Assembly (NCBI GenBank): GCA_029261875.1
Contig: JAJDAL010000040.1
Span: 1 to 64,000, forward strand
Direction of reading: 5' to 3'
Length of the DNA stretch: 64,000 nt
From: Deltaproteobacteria bacterium
GTDB taxonomy: Bacteria; Myxococcota_A; UBA9160; JAJDAL01
Shown: positions 54,147 to 64,000 of the stretch, piece by piece
Position numbering within the stretch: position 1 is the first letter of the stretch
Layout of the letters: the number at the start of each line of letters is the position of its first letter
Notes under the pieces: generated by a model
Database searches by the model: none
Told to the model about the DNA's origin: nothing
What the model saw: the letters and a program-made list of their open reading frames with translations, nothing else
Made by a program: the position numbers and the translations under genes

Positions 54147-55009
54147 TCGTCCTCGCGCGGGTCGGGATTCGGGGAGCCGGCCGACAGACTCTCGAACAGT
54201 TTCTGGCGCTGGTCGTCGTCCATTTCTTCGTTGCCAGCAACGATGCTCGACGACATCCCACCGTCCACCGTGTAGGCGGCTCCCGTGACGAAGCTCGCGC
54301 GATCGCTACCCAGAAAGGAAATCAACTGCGCGACCTCGTCGGGCTTCCCGACGCGCTGGAGGAGATGACCGCGGCCCAGCATGTCGGTAACGGCCGTCAC
54401 ACCGTGGGCGGGACCGAGGATCGGCGTGTCGATCACGCCCGGACACACGGCGTTGACCCGCACACCCTTGGAGGCGAATTCGCACGCTGCCGAACGAACG
54501 AGCCCCACGACGCCGTGCTTCGACGCGTAGTAGGAGGGCATGTGATTGCCGCCGCGAAGGCCCGCCACGGAAGCGGTGCACACGATGGCACCGCGGCCCG
54601 CCTCGATCATCGGCTCTACCGCGGCCCGCATCCCGAGGAACACGCCGCGCAGGTTGACGGCGATGACGCTGTCCCAGGTATCGATGTCCCCGCCGCGAAT
54701 CGTGGAACCACGCGCGATTCCGGCGTTGAGGACAGCGACGTCCAGCGCTCCGTATCGCGCTACGACCGACTCCACCATCTTCTCATTGGGCCCCGGCTGC
54801 GATACGTCGATCGCGAACGCGAACGCCTCCCCGCCGGCTTCCTCGACCTCTTTGGCGACTTTTTCCGCGCTGGCCGCGTCGATATCCGCTACGCAGATCT
54901 TCGCGCCTTCGCGGGCGAGCACTCCGACCGTGGCGCGTCCGATTCCCGACGCACCCCCGGTGACGAGCGCAACGCGATTGGCATAGAGGGGACCGTACGT
55001 TTGAGTCAT
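54143..55009 (-). CDS. Short-chain dehydrogenase (FabG-like SDR)
   Basis: The 288-residue classical SDR has VALVTGGASGIGRATVGVL, VLNAGIARG, catalytic CTASVAGL with YYASKHGVVGLVRSAACEFA, and VNAVCPGVIDTP. It carries a C-terminal acidic extension (GNEEMDDDQRQKLFESL) beyond the usual length. The ATG after AGGAGAA is preferred to one 13 codons upstream. It is first in the operon with the two ABC subunits, overlapping the second gene by four bases, so its product may be exported by them (inference). Confidence 0.93.
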   Translation of the reverse strand: MTQTYGPLYANRVALVTGGASGIGRATVGVLAREGAKICVADIDAASAEKVAKEVEEAGGEAFAFAIDVSQPGPNEKMVESVVARYGALDVAVLNAGIARGSTIRGGDIDTWDSVIAVNLRGVFLGMRAAVEPMIEAGRGAIVCTASVAGLRGGNHMPSYYASKHGVVGLVRSAACEFASKGVRVNAVCPGVIDTPILGPAHGVTAVTDMLGRGHLLQRVGKPDEVAQLISFLGSDRASFVTGAAYTVDGGMSSSIVAGNEEMDDDQRQKLFESLSAGSPNPDPREDD

Positions 55010-55087
55010 GCTGATTCTCCTGGCTGGGTGCGAGGAGAATAGCGCCATCTGCGAGGAGAGGGAGCGTGGGAATCTGCGCGCTTCGAC

Positions 55088-56542
55088 TCAGGGACAGGCG
55101 GGGCCTTCACATTCGAGGGGACAATCATCGCAGGTGGGCCCGGGCACCGCGTTGAAGTTCTGGAACGTCCGGAGAAAGTCCCCTCCGCCAATGAACTGGC
55201 CCGCATTGTCGAGGTCGAATTGGGCGCAGCCCTTGGTTCCGAGCGTCCCACAGTTGCTGCCGGAGCGATCCTTGTTGAAGGACGCCAGGTGATCGGCGAC
55301 ATCGGTTCCACCCACGAATTGACCCGGATTCCCGAACTTGGAATCGCACTGGTTTCCGAATCCATCCGCATCGTCGTCGAGCTGTCCGCCCGTTGTGGAT
55401 TGAAACGCTTCGCGCGCCGGTTGACCCATCGTTCCCAGGGCCGGGTTGAAGGTGGCAACGCAATTGTCACAGGCGTCCGGCACGCCATCGCCATCCAAGT
55501 CGGGGCCGCTGCAGGCTTCTTCTTCGATGCGTTCGAGCGTGACGGCCGGAGTCGGGCCGTTGAAGAGACCGACGAGTTGAACGCCACCGAGAAAAACGTT
55601 CGCATGATCGGGAATCAACGCGTTGACGGGAAGCGGCGCCGAAAACGGCGCAGACGCGGAGAAGAACAGAGAGGCGAACCCGTCGAATTTCGGGCCACCG
55701 GCGAGGTTGATGAACGTTCCGGAACTGCTCACCGCACTCCCGGCAAAACTCGCTCCCAAAAAGCCCGCAAGGTCTCCGGTCGCCTCGGTGACTTCCAGGC
55801 TGGCGTCTTCACCCACGATTTGACCATTGTCCCCGTTGACGATGTAAGAGAAGGTCCCCGACATCGAGCCATCGGAATCCCCCACGCTGAAACGATAGGT
55901 CTCGATTTGAACCGGAACCGCTTCGAGCGTCACCGCATCGAAGTCCACTTCGATCCCCGGGCCGTTCAACAGATTGATCAATCGGATCTTCAGGGTCTGA
56001 CCGATGCGGGGATCGATGTCGCTCGGCGCAAACGGAATCCGAATGATTCGAAAGCCCCCATTCATGACCGTTTCGTTGTCGTCGACGCCGATCCGATCAG
56101 CGCCTGCCCACAATTCGATGCGGTATCCGGGAAAGCCCAGGAAATCGGGATCGGAAAACGTTCCCGGGTCCCCGACGAACACCGATAGTTCGTAGAAGGT
56201 ATCCGCCTCGAGGACCGAAGCGAGCGTCTGCTCGAGCCCCGCGATACCGCTTCCCACGGGTTGAGAGAGGAATACGAAGCCCACCTGCCGCCCGTCCGGC
56301 GGGTTTCCGTCGAAGAAACCCAACTTCCACACCCCGTAGTCGGCGTCTTCGCTGTTGGCGAGCAGACCATCGGGGTCGTAGAGGTCCCAACCCGGGATCG
56401 GAATTCGACTCGTGATGTCCCCGAAGTCGACGAGTTCCGGATCTTCGAAATCGAAATTCTGGATGCCTAGAAAATCCGCAACCGCGGTGTTCGACAACAA
56501 CGCCCAAGCCAGAAACCACAGCCACACACACGTTCGATTCAT
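55088..56542 (-). CDS. Secreted protein with jelly-roll-like domain and TSP3/dockerin-like tail unit
   Basis: The 484 residues start MNRTCVWLWFLAWALLSNTAVAD, a signal peptide. Residues 24-200 form a beta-sandwich of the kind found in PEP-CTERM and carbohydrate-binding proteins (IQNFDFEDPELVDFGD, GWDLYDPDG, QTLASVLEADTFYELSVFVG, IEVDFDAVTLEA). A second beta-rich region (YRFSVGDSDGSMSGTFSYIV) follows. The end carries TSP3 (DLDGDGVPDACDNC), FQSTTGGQLDDDADGFGNQC, the dockerin-like pair (GGTDVADHLASFNKDR, FDLDNAGQFIGGGDFL) and PGPTCDDCPLECEGPACP. Glycan binding at the surface is inferred. Confidence 0.75.
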   Translation of the reverse strand: MNRTCVWLWFLAWALLSNTAVADFLGIQNFDFEDPELVDFGDITSRIPIPGWDLYDPDGLLANSEDADYGVWKLGFFDGNPPDGRQVGFVFLSQPVGSGIAGLEQTLASVLEADTFYELSVFVGDPGTFSDPDFLGFPGYRIELWAGADRIGVDDNETVMNGGFRIIRIPFAPSDIDPRIGQTLKIRLINLLNGPGIEVDFDAVTLEAVPVQIETYRFSVGDSDGSMSGTFSYIVNGDNGQIVGEDASLEVTEATGDLAGFLGASFAGSAVSSSGTFINLAGGPKFDGFASLFFSASAPFSAPLPVNALIPDHANVFLGGVQLVGLFNGPTPAVTLERIEEEACSGPDLDGDGVPDACDNCVATFNPALGTMGQPAREAFQSTTGGQLDDDADGFGNQCDSKFGNPGQFVGGTDVADHLASFNKDRSGSNCGTLGTKGCAQFDLDNAGQFIGGGDFLRTFQNFNAVPGPTCDDCPLECEGPACP

Positions 56543-56704
56543 GTTCTTTCGCCCAATCTGCTGAAGCAGCACTCCGCGCTACGTCGCAAATTCTCGACCG
56601 CCGAGGGCCAAACCACAATAGGGCGATCGAATCGACAGGAGGCACGACGGCTTACGCGGACTGTTGCGCGCCATGGGGGCTTCGAATCCCGCCTTCGGAT
56701 TCGC

Positions 56705-57907
56705 TCAGAACATCCAGAGTCCGAGTGCCGCAACACCGTCCACGAGTTTCGTCAGCGGGCCGCGATGGGCGAGCGACTCCGCGCTGATCGGGGTCGCATG
56801 TTCGAGATCGCGCACGAACCTTTGACGAACACGTTCCGGAAAACCAGGTCCTTCCAGGATGACGTTGACCTCGAAGCTGTACTCGAAGCTTTGCCGATCG
56901 AGGTTCGAAGTTCCCACGATCGAAACGCTGTCATCGAAAACCGCCACCTTGGCGTGCATCATCCGGTTGTGGTCCTCGAACACCCGAACACCGCGAGCGA
57001 GGAGGCGCGGAAGAATTGCGCGGGTGGCGCGCCGGAACAGAGGATGGTCGGTGCGTCCGGCCAGCAACAGGTCGACCCGGATCCCCCGCTCGCTCGCCTG
57101 TTCGAGGGCATCGAGCACACGTCGACCGGGCGAGAAATACGGACTCACCAGAAGCACGCGATTCTCTGCATCGGCCAGACCAGAAATCAAGACGTCTCGC
57201 ATGCGCCGACGCCGAAACAGTGGACCATCCGCGAGCACCGCACAGCGCGTGTCCCCGACCGGCTCGGGCTCTTTGGACAGGAGGTCTTGCCAAGGAAGCC
57301 CGGGCCCGCCGGCGCGAAACCAACTCTCGAGAAACAGCGCTTCGAGATCCCGGACCGCCGGTCCTTCGAGTCGCAGGTGTTCATCGCGCCAACTCGGTAC
57401 GCCGTCGACCGTTGCGGCATATTCGTCCCCGATGTTCAATCCGCCGACGAAGCCCACGCGGCCGTCGATGATCAGAAGTTTGCGGTGGTCGCGTCGCCGA
57501 GGCGTAAAGGTGGGAAACCAACGCCGAAATGGGTTGAAGCGAACCACGCGCCCTCCCGCCCCGACGAAGCCCGACAGAAAGTCTCGATCCAAACCGCGGG
57601 AACCGAGGGCATCGTAGATGAGGCTGACGTCGAGACCCGCAGCCGCCTTTTCGGAGAGAGCCTCGACGAACTCGCTGCCCGTGGAATCCGCGCGCAGGAT
57701 GTAGGTTTCGAGATGGATCTGGCGGGTGGCGCCCCGGATGGCCGCAAGCATGGCCGCCAGCCCATCGCGTCCGTTGTCGAAGAGTTCGATCCGATTGCCG
57801 CTCGTAAAGCGAATCTGACGCCTGCGCACCAAAGCGCGGATCGCCGCCGGACGACGCATGAGACCCGAGCGCTGAAGCCTCGACTTCACCCGTCGTTGAT
57901 CGTCCAC
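56705..57907 (-). CDS. cls: Cardiolipin synthase / phospholipase D family
   Basis: The 400-residue transferase has two HKD motifs, RDHRKLLIID and MMHAKVAVFDD. GGLNIGDEY and GTSNLDRQSFEYSFEVN after them are hallmark cardiolipin synthase stretches. It lacks the N-terminal transmembrane helices of ClsA and so resembles ClsB/C. The GTG at 57907 after GGAGG is my choice; an ATG at 57859 is possible. It is the third gene of a run with acyl-CoA carboxylase and the M48 peptidase. It would make cardiolipin or a related phospholipid at the inner membrane. Confidence 0.88.
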   Translation of the reverse strand: MDDQRRVKSRLQRSGLMRRPAAIRALVRRRQIRFTSGNRIELFDNGRDGLAAMLAAIRGATRQIHLETYILRADSTGSEFVEALSEKAAAGLDVSLIYDALGSRGLDRDFLSGFVGAGGRVVRFNPFRRWFPTFTPRRRDHRKLLIIDGRVGFVGGLNIGDEYAATVDGVPSWRDEHLRLEGPAVRDLEALFLESWFRAGGPGLPWQDLLSKEPEPVGDTRCAVLADGPLFRRRRMRDVLISGLADAENRVLLVSPYFSPGRRVLDALEQASERGIRVDLLLAGRTDHPLFRRATRAILPRLLARGVRVFEDHNRMMHAKVAVFDDSVSIVGTSNLDRQSFEYSFEVNVILEGPGFPERVRQRFVRDLEHATPISAESLAHRGPLTKLVDGVAALGLWMF

Positions 57908-57939
57908 TTCGCCTCCGGCGGACGGCGCGCTGGGCACCG

Positions 57940-58716
57940 TCAGCGCATCGCTCGAATCTTCGCGTCGAGTCGAGCGGCGCGTTGGCGGGGATCGGGATGG
58001 GTGCTGACCGCGTCGCTGATCTGCCCTTTCGAATTCTCTTCTTCGGCCAAGCGAAGCCACAAGCGGGGCGCCTCCGTGAGATCGAACCCGGCGCGCTTCA
58101 TGTAGATCAGTCCGACATCATCGGCTTCCGTCTCGTCGCGTTGGCTGTAAGGCAGGAAGACGCCCACGACACTTCCCAACCCGAACGCACTCATGGCCAG
58201 CTTTCGGGTGCCCGGCGCAACGGCTCCCCAGAGCCCAACGCCGATGCTGACGGGCAGGCCCACCAATTGCTTCAAGGCCGGTTGGCTCATTCGCTCGTTG
58301 GAATGTTGCAGGGTGGCGTGGGCGATCTCGTGACTCAAGACGACGGCCAGCCCGTCGTCGTTCTGGGTCAGGGGAAGGATGCCCGAAAAGACACCGATCT
58401 TTCCACCGGGCATGCAGAACGCGTTGGCGATTTCGGGCTCGTCGTAGAGTCGAAACTGCCACGGATAATTCTTGCGTGTGGCAACCGCAATTCGTCGCCC
58501 CACCGCCGCGACCCGTTTCGCATCCGCGGTTCCCGAAACCACCTTGTGGGTTTCGGACATCTCGGCGTACGCCTCGGCGCCCAGGGTCTCCATTTCTTTT
58601 TCCGAGTAGCGCAGCGCCGGACGGCTGCGACCGGTTTCGGGAACGATCTCGCGCGGCCCACAGGACACCGCCAAGAGCGCGAAAAAAAGCCAGGTCCTAG
58701 GTGATCTGGAGCGCAT
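57940..58716 (-). CDS. M48-family metallopeptidase, lipoprotein (LoiP/BepA-like)
   Basis: The 258 residues have lipobox LLAVSCGP. The zinc site is LSHEIAHATLQH (HExxH), with a distal Glu in DETEADDVGLIYMKRAGFD, exactly the M48 layout. The segment NAFCMPGGKIGVFSGIL is typical of LoiP/YcaL/BepA, periplasmic proteases of outer-membrane quality control. Its start overlaps the carboxylase stop by 20 bases, so the genes are coupled. Confidence 0.93.
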   Translation of the reverse strand: MRSRSPRTWLFFALLAVSCGPREIVPETGRSRPALRYSEKEMETLGAEAYAEMSETHKVVSGTADAKRVAAVGRRIAVATRKNYPWQFRLYDEPEIANAFCMPGGKIGVFSGILPLTQNDDGLAVVLSHEIAHATLQHSNERMSQPALKQLVGLPVSIGVGLWGAVAPGTRKLAMSAFGLGSVVGVFLPYSQRDETEADDVGLIYMKRAGFDLTEAPRLWLRLAEEENSKGQISDAVSTHPDPRQRAARLDAKIRAMR

Positions 58717-60190
58717 GGATCAACTCGTTGCGCAGATCCCGAGGGTCGATGACCCGATCGTAACTGCCGTTGTCGGCCGGTCCCCAGGCCGCAGACTGGG
58801 ATTCGACCAGGGATTCGGTTTCGTCCGCACGCGCGCGGGCCGAGGCGGCACCGCTCGCTGCGGGAACACCGCCCAGGGAAATCCCCGGAAACGCGAGGGT
58901 GAGCGTCTGATGATCGAAGGGATTCATTCCCATCAGCGAGGCCCCAAAGCCAAAGGCCTTGCGCAACGTCACGTGTAACTTCGGCGACTGTAGCGCGCGC
59001 TGGGCCGCAAACATTTCGGCCGCAGCCCGCAAGATGCCCGAACGCTCGGCATCGGGTCCCGCCATCACTCCCGGATTGTCGGCGAGAAATACCACCGGAA
59101 GGCCAAACGCGTTGGCGGTCTTCAAGAAGTGCGTCGCCTTGCAAGCGGCTTCGCGCGTGATCGCTCCCCCCTGGACGGCGGGTTGGTTGGCGACGATCAA
59201 AACCGGAACTCCGCCCAGGCGGGCCAAGCAGGTGAGGATCGCCTGCCCGTAGTCGGGCTGCAGCTCCAGCACGCTCGCGTCGTCGCACAAACGCTGCACG
59301 ACGTCGCGCATGTCGTAGACCCGGCGAACGTTTCGCGGCACGACACGGAGCAAGTCTTCGAGCCTCCGTTCCGCTGCGGCCGGGTCGTCGATCGATAGCG
59401 GCGGAGGCTCCGACTCGCTCGCCGGCAGGTACGAAAGGAAGCGACGCGTCAGCGCAAACGCCTCCTCCTCGTTCTCCACCCGGTTGTGCGCGACCCCGCT
59501 CACCTGGGTGTGGAGTTCGGCCCCGCCCAGCGCTTCGGGGCTGACCTGTACACCGAGCGCCGCTTCGACCAGCGGCGGTCCGGCGGTAAACAGGGCCGCC
59601 CCCTCGACCATGACGATCAAGTCGGCGAACAATCCGGAAAGGGCACCGTGTCCGGCGGAATTCCCGAGCACCAAGCTCACGATGGGCACCTGCCCGTGCA
59701 AATCCGCCAAGACCTGAAGGTCGTTGGGCGCGTAGGCGTAACGCTCGAGGGCGTTGGTGGCCCGCTCGCCCGCACCATCGAGCATCAGCACCACGGGAAT
59801 CCGCTCCTGCTCCGCGAGGCGGGTGAGGCGGACGCGCTTGGCGTGATTGCCGTGGCCGATCGACCCACCCTGCACGGTGAAGTCCTCGGCGAGAATCACC
59901 GCGGGGCGTCCATCGATGCGCCCGAGGCCACCCACGAGTCCATCCGCGGGCACCGGCGGCGCACCGCCGGGGTGCTGGGATCCCACCAGGGCGCCGATCT
60001 CCTCGAAACTTCCGGGGTCGCACAGTCCCTCGATACGCTCGCGGGCATTGAGCTTTCCCCGCGAGCGCTGTCGCTCCAGGCGCTCAGTGCCCCCCATTGC
60101 ACGCACCTGCTCGTTGCGCTGCTCCAACTCTTTCAGGAGTTCCCGCCAATCGGTGGGGACTTGCGGGGAAACGCGGTCGGAAGGGGTCAT
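58697..60190 (-). CDS. Acyl-CoA carboxylase carboxyltransferase (beta) subunit
   Basis: The 497-residue biotin-dependent carboxyltransferase of the PccB/MccB group has both crotonase-like halves: RGKLNARERIEGLCDPGSF at the N-terminus, AEDFTVQGGSIGHGNHAKRV and NSAGHGALSG in the first half, and VANQPAVQGGAITREAACKA and FLADNPGVMAGPDAERSGI in the second. It carboxylates propionyl-, methylcrotonyl- or another acyl-CoA together with a biotin carboxylase subunit not found here. ATG start. It heads the run with the M48 peptidase and cls. Confidence 0.92.
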   Translation of the reverse strand: MTPSDRVSPQVPTDWRELLKELEQRNEQVRAMGGTERLERQRSRGKLNARERIEGLCDPGSFEEIGALVGSQHPGGAPPVPADGLVGGLGRIDGRPAVILAEDFTVQGGSIGHGNHAKRVRLTRLAEQERIPVVLMLDGAGERATNALERYAYAPNDLQVLADLHGQVPIVSLVLGNSAGHGALSGLFADLIVMVEGAALFTAGPPLVEAALGVQVSPEALGGAELHTQVSGVAHNRVENEEEAFALTRRFLSYLPASESEPPPLSIDDPAAAERRLEDLLRVVPRNVRRVYDMRDVVQRLCDDASVLELQPDYGQAILTCLARLGGVPVLIVANQPAVQGGAITREAACKATHFLKTANAFGLPVVFLADNPGVMAGPDAERSGILRAAAEMFAAQRALQSPKLHVTLRKAFGFGASLMGMNPFDHQTLTLAFPGISLGGVPAASGAASARARADETESLVESQSAAWGPADNGSYDRVIDPRDLRNELIHALQIT

Positions 60191-60308
60191 TCGCTTGCTC
60201 CGTGGAGAGGTCGAATTCTAGCGAAACACGGGATCGCCAACGGACTCAGGCGAGACTCTTGGTTGGCTCTGTGAGTTTGTCCTTCCCACTGCCGCGGCAT
60301 CGTGATAA

Positions 60309-62289
<1,981 letters not shown>

Positions 62290-62290
<1 letters not shown>

Positions 62291-62676
62291 TGCCCAACAC
62301 ACCGCGAAAAAATCCCACGCAAGAACGACTCCGCCTCGAAGTCGACGCCTTGTTGATGGCGGGTGCCCATATTCTGAAGTTCGAAGGGATCGAACACTTC
62401 GACGTCCAACGCATCAGCCAAATCGCCGGACTCAGCGTCCAGACCCTGCAGCGCTATTTCGAAGGGGCGGATCACATTCTCGCGACACTTCGCAAGCGCA
62501 ACGAAGCCTGGTTCGACGAATGCGTACAGCGCGAGTTCAGCCGCATGCGCGACCTTCCTACCGAATCCGCCGCGCGGGGCAGGGCGGCCCTGGTCCGAGC
62601 GATGCATTGGGATGACGCTGCGGAGGCCCCTTCCTCCGAAGAGACCGAAGCCAGCGCGCTCCCGCCGGCCTCCTAG
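62290..62676 (+). CDS. Short TetR-like HTH protein
   Basis: The 128 residues have a TetR-type HTH (AHILKFEGIEHFDVQRISQI, AGLSVQTLQRYFEGADHIL), but the protein ends far short of the usual 190-220 residues. There is only one further helix and an acidic tail (DDAAEAPSSEETEASALPP). It starts within the stop of the foldase gene (one-base overlap). It may be a lipase-operon regulator with a reduced ligand domain or a decayed gene. Confidence 0.72.
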
Positions 62677-62738
62677 TCCGCCAAACCGCTTCCCAATCCC
62701 CGGGAAATCGGCGTAGGATAGAGGGCAAGAGGTGTGCA

Positions 62739-63383
62739 ATGGTGCGTTGGCGTAACGTTGGGTGGTTGGCCGTTCTCGCGTTGTTTCTTGCGACCGCGGC
62801 ATCGAATTCCAAAGCGATTTCAATCGACTTCGAAGATCCGGTTTCCGGATCCGACACCGCCGCGGGCGGCTTCGAGGGTGTCTCGATCGCCGGGGGCCTG
62901 GTTCTCAGCGAGGCGTTCATCGAACTCCTGACCCTCCATTCGGCCGTGGGCACCTGGGCGACTTCGGGCGATCAAGGCGCCTTCAACAGCCTGTCACCCA
63001 GCTTCGTGTTCACCTTCGATACGCCAGTTTTCGAGTTCTCGCTGAACGTTCTGGCGCTTCCCCTGGTAGACGCTCAGGTGGCTGTGCTCTTGCAGGCATT
63101 CGACGCCAACGGATTGCTGGACGAAATCCTTTCGGATCCCAATCAGATCGGCGATAGCGGCCTTCACGAAGACCACCTTGGCGTCGTGGAAGGCGGCATC
63201 ACGCGCGTCGAGGTGCAGGCGGTTTCCATTCGGGCTTGTGGGCTCCCTCCGTGTTACGACCCATTGGGAAGAGATCAGGTTTGGATCGATGATGTTGCGT
63301 TCAGCGTCATTCCCGAGCCCGCCGCCGTGTGGCTCCTGCTAGGAGGCCTTGTAGGAATGGGGTGGATCCGATGGAGCCGTTGA
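62739..63383 (+). CDS. PEP-CTERM sorted exoprotein
   Basis: The 214 residues have a signal peptide (WLAVLALFLATAASNSKA), a beta-rich body (FVFTFDTPVFEFSLNVLAL) typical of PEP-CTERM exosortase substrates, and the sorting signal IPEPAAVWLLLGGLVGMGWI followed by RWSR. Exosortase substrates usually accompany exopolysaccharide genes. No exosortase is in the window. Its stop lies 13 bases inside the next gene. Confidence 0.88.
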   Translation: MVRWRNVGWLAVLALFLATAASNSKAISIDFEDPVSGSDTAAGGFEGVSIAGGLVLSEAFIELLTLHSAVGTWATSGDQGAFNSLSPSFVFTFDTPVFEFSLNVLALPLVDAQVAVLLQAFDANGLLDEILSDPNQIGDSGLHEDHLGVVEGGITRVEVQAVSIRACGLPPCYDPLGRDQVWIDDVAFSVIPEPAAVWLLLGGLVGMGWIRWSR

Positions 63384-64000
63384 CGCGAAAGGCCCGACTC
63401 GTGGGCCTCCTTCTCCTTTTCCCACTGGTGGCCTGTACGCCGGAGATTGTTTCACCCGCCCACGAGTCCGCGGTCGACCCCAGCTCCGATGTCGCGGTAG
63501 CGATCGACTTGGGTCGTTCCCTCGACGAAGGCGACACGCTCCGCCTCGCACTGCTCGCGGGTGTGGACGCTCCGCCCGCAACCGTCCTCGACTTGACCGA
63601 CCATCTCGTCATTTCGGGTACGGATGCGAGCTTGTCCCTGGGAATCGAAAACCTCGTGGCCGGACGCAACACGCTCTTTCTGAGCATCGACCGCGGCAGC
63701 GACGGCAGCGTCGAGCACACCCGGAGCAGCACGTTCTCCTTCGAGCCCGATCTGGATCCGGCTGCCGCGGACCGCTGTGATCCGCTCGACAACGGCCACT
63801 GTTTGCTGCCCCTGCCCAACGATTTCTATTCCGTCGAGGACGCGGTCACGGACACCGGTCGCCGGGTGCACTTCACTCAGGAATCCATGCCCGCCAACGT
63901 TTTCGGCGACCACGTCGATCCCGCGGAACTCAATCGAAACGACGGATTCAGTGTCGGGCACTTCGCCATACTGCAGGTGCCCGGGATCGATCTCGACAAC
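63371..64000 (+). CDS. Large lipoprotein of unknown function, 3' end outside window
   Basis: The first 210 residues are visible and open to the window end. The signal ends in a lipobox (LLLLFPLVACTPE). A beta-rich segment is followed by CDPLDNGHCLLPLPNDFYSV, TGRRVHFTQESMPANVFGD and ELNRNDGFSVGHFAILQVPG. This pattern (CLLPxPxDFxxV, TGRR, NRNDGFS, PG) is one I associate with a widespread family of large secreted proteins of delta-proteobacteria with a distal hydrolase-like domain (from memory, not checked). It overlaps the PEP-CTERM gene by 13 bases, so the two are probably coupled. Confidence 0.75.
   Translation, partial: MEPLTRKARLVGLLLLFPLVACTPEIVSPAHESAVDPSSDVAVAIDLGRSLDEGDTLRLALLAGVDAPPATVLDLTDHLVISGTDASLSLGIENLVAGRNTLFLSIDRGSDGSVEHTRSSTFSFEPDLDPAAADRCDPLDNGHCLLPLPNDFYSVEDAVTDTGRRVHFTQESMPANVFGDHVDPAELNRNDGFSVGHFAILQVPGIDLDN

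Noticed and set aside
52231..54261. 676-residue minus-strand frame over the ABC subunit gene
   Set aside because: Its composition is Arg/Ser-rich without domains. The overlapping 644-residue ABC protein is clearly the gene.
58368..60023. 551-residue frame opposite in phase to the acyl-CoA carboxylase
   Set aside because: It is shadow of the high-GC carboxylase gene, with no motif or start signal.

Overview
The window is a GC-rich bacterial chromosome segment. Its gene set suggests a Gram-negative soil or marine bacterium of the former Deltaproteobacteria (Myxococcota, Desulfobacterota or Binatota type). The clues are many lipoproteins with outer-membrane-style lipoboxes, a lipase with its periplasmic foldase, a PEP-CTERM protein, several sulfatases, a P450, a Coq4 homologue, and numerous secreted proteins with Ca-binding Asp-rich repeats. 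The phylum is an inference.

Layout. (1) 1-3492: the 3' part of a sulfatase-like hydrolase, then trpS and an ilvE-like aminotransferase abutting on the minus strand, then a complete tRNA-Thr(CGT). (2) 3493-19106: three blocks, each closed on the distal side by a direct copy of the 3' part of that tRNA gene (8111-8154, 16817-16861, 19060-19106). This is the footprint of successive integrations at one tRNA, but no recombinase gene lies in the region. Block 1 holds a beta-propeller-like lipoprotein and a large sugar-lyase-like/glycosyltransferase fusion. Block 2 holds a pectate-lyase-like beta-helix protein and a 2249-residue SpvB/RHS protein. Block 3 holds a nucleotidyltransferase with a small overlapping partner and a thrombospondin-type-3 protein. 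A fourth, decayed tRNA copy may follow a small secreted protein at about 19752-19799. (3) 19107-28000: large secreted proteins of mostly unknown function, including an M28 peptidase. (4) 28003-36285: sulfatase, citrate synthase, AI-2E family transporter, membrane glycosyltransferase with an overlapping sulfatase, a GST and a basic histone-H1-like protein. (5) 36336-47035: a serine hydrolase, a P450/TetR operon divergent from a winged-helix/AAA regulator with a clear palindromic operator between them, a coq4/sterol-desaturase pair, a sulfotransferase and a YaiI-family protein. (6) 47103-58716: two SDRs, a further Thr-type sulfatase homologue, a two-subunit ABC exporter operon, cardiolipin synthase and an M48 peptidase. 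(7) 58697-64000: acyl-CoA carboxylase, a lipase/foldase pair, a short TetR-like protein, a PEP-CTERM protein and the start of a large lipoprotein.

Two protein architectures recur. Five proteins share one C-terminal unit: thrombospondin type 3 repeats, a duplicated dockerin/EF-hand-like segment, and a terminal PGPxCxxCPLxCxGPxC tail. A sixth protein has a reduced form of the tail only. Separately, the M28 peptidase and the beta-lactamase-like hydrolase share a Cys/Lys-rich N-terminal domain of about 240 residues. Both look like lineage-specific surface or export modules and are, with the tRNA-bounded blocks, the most interesting content of the window.
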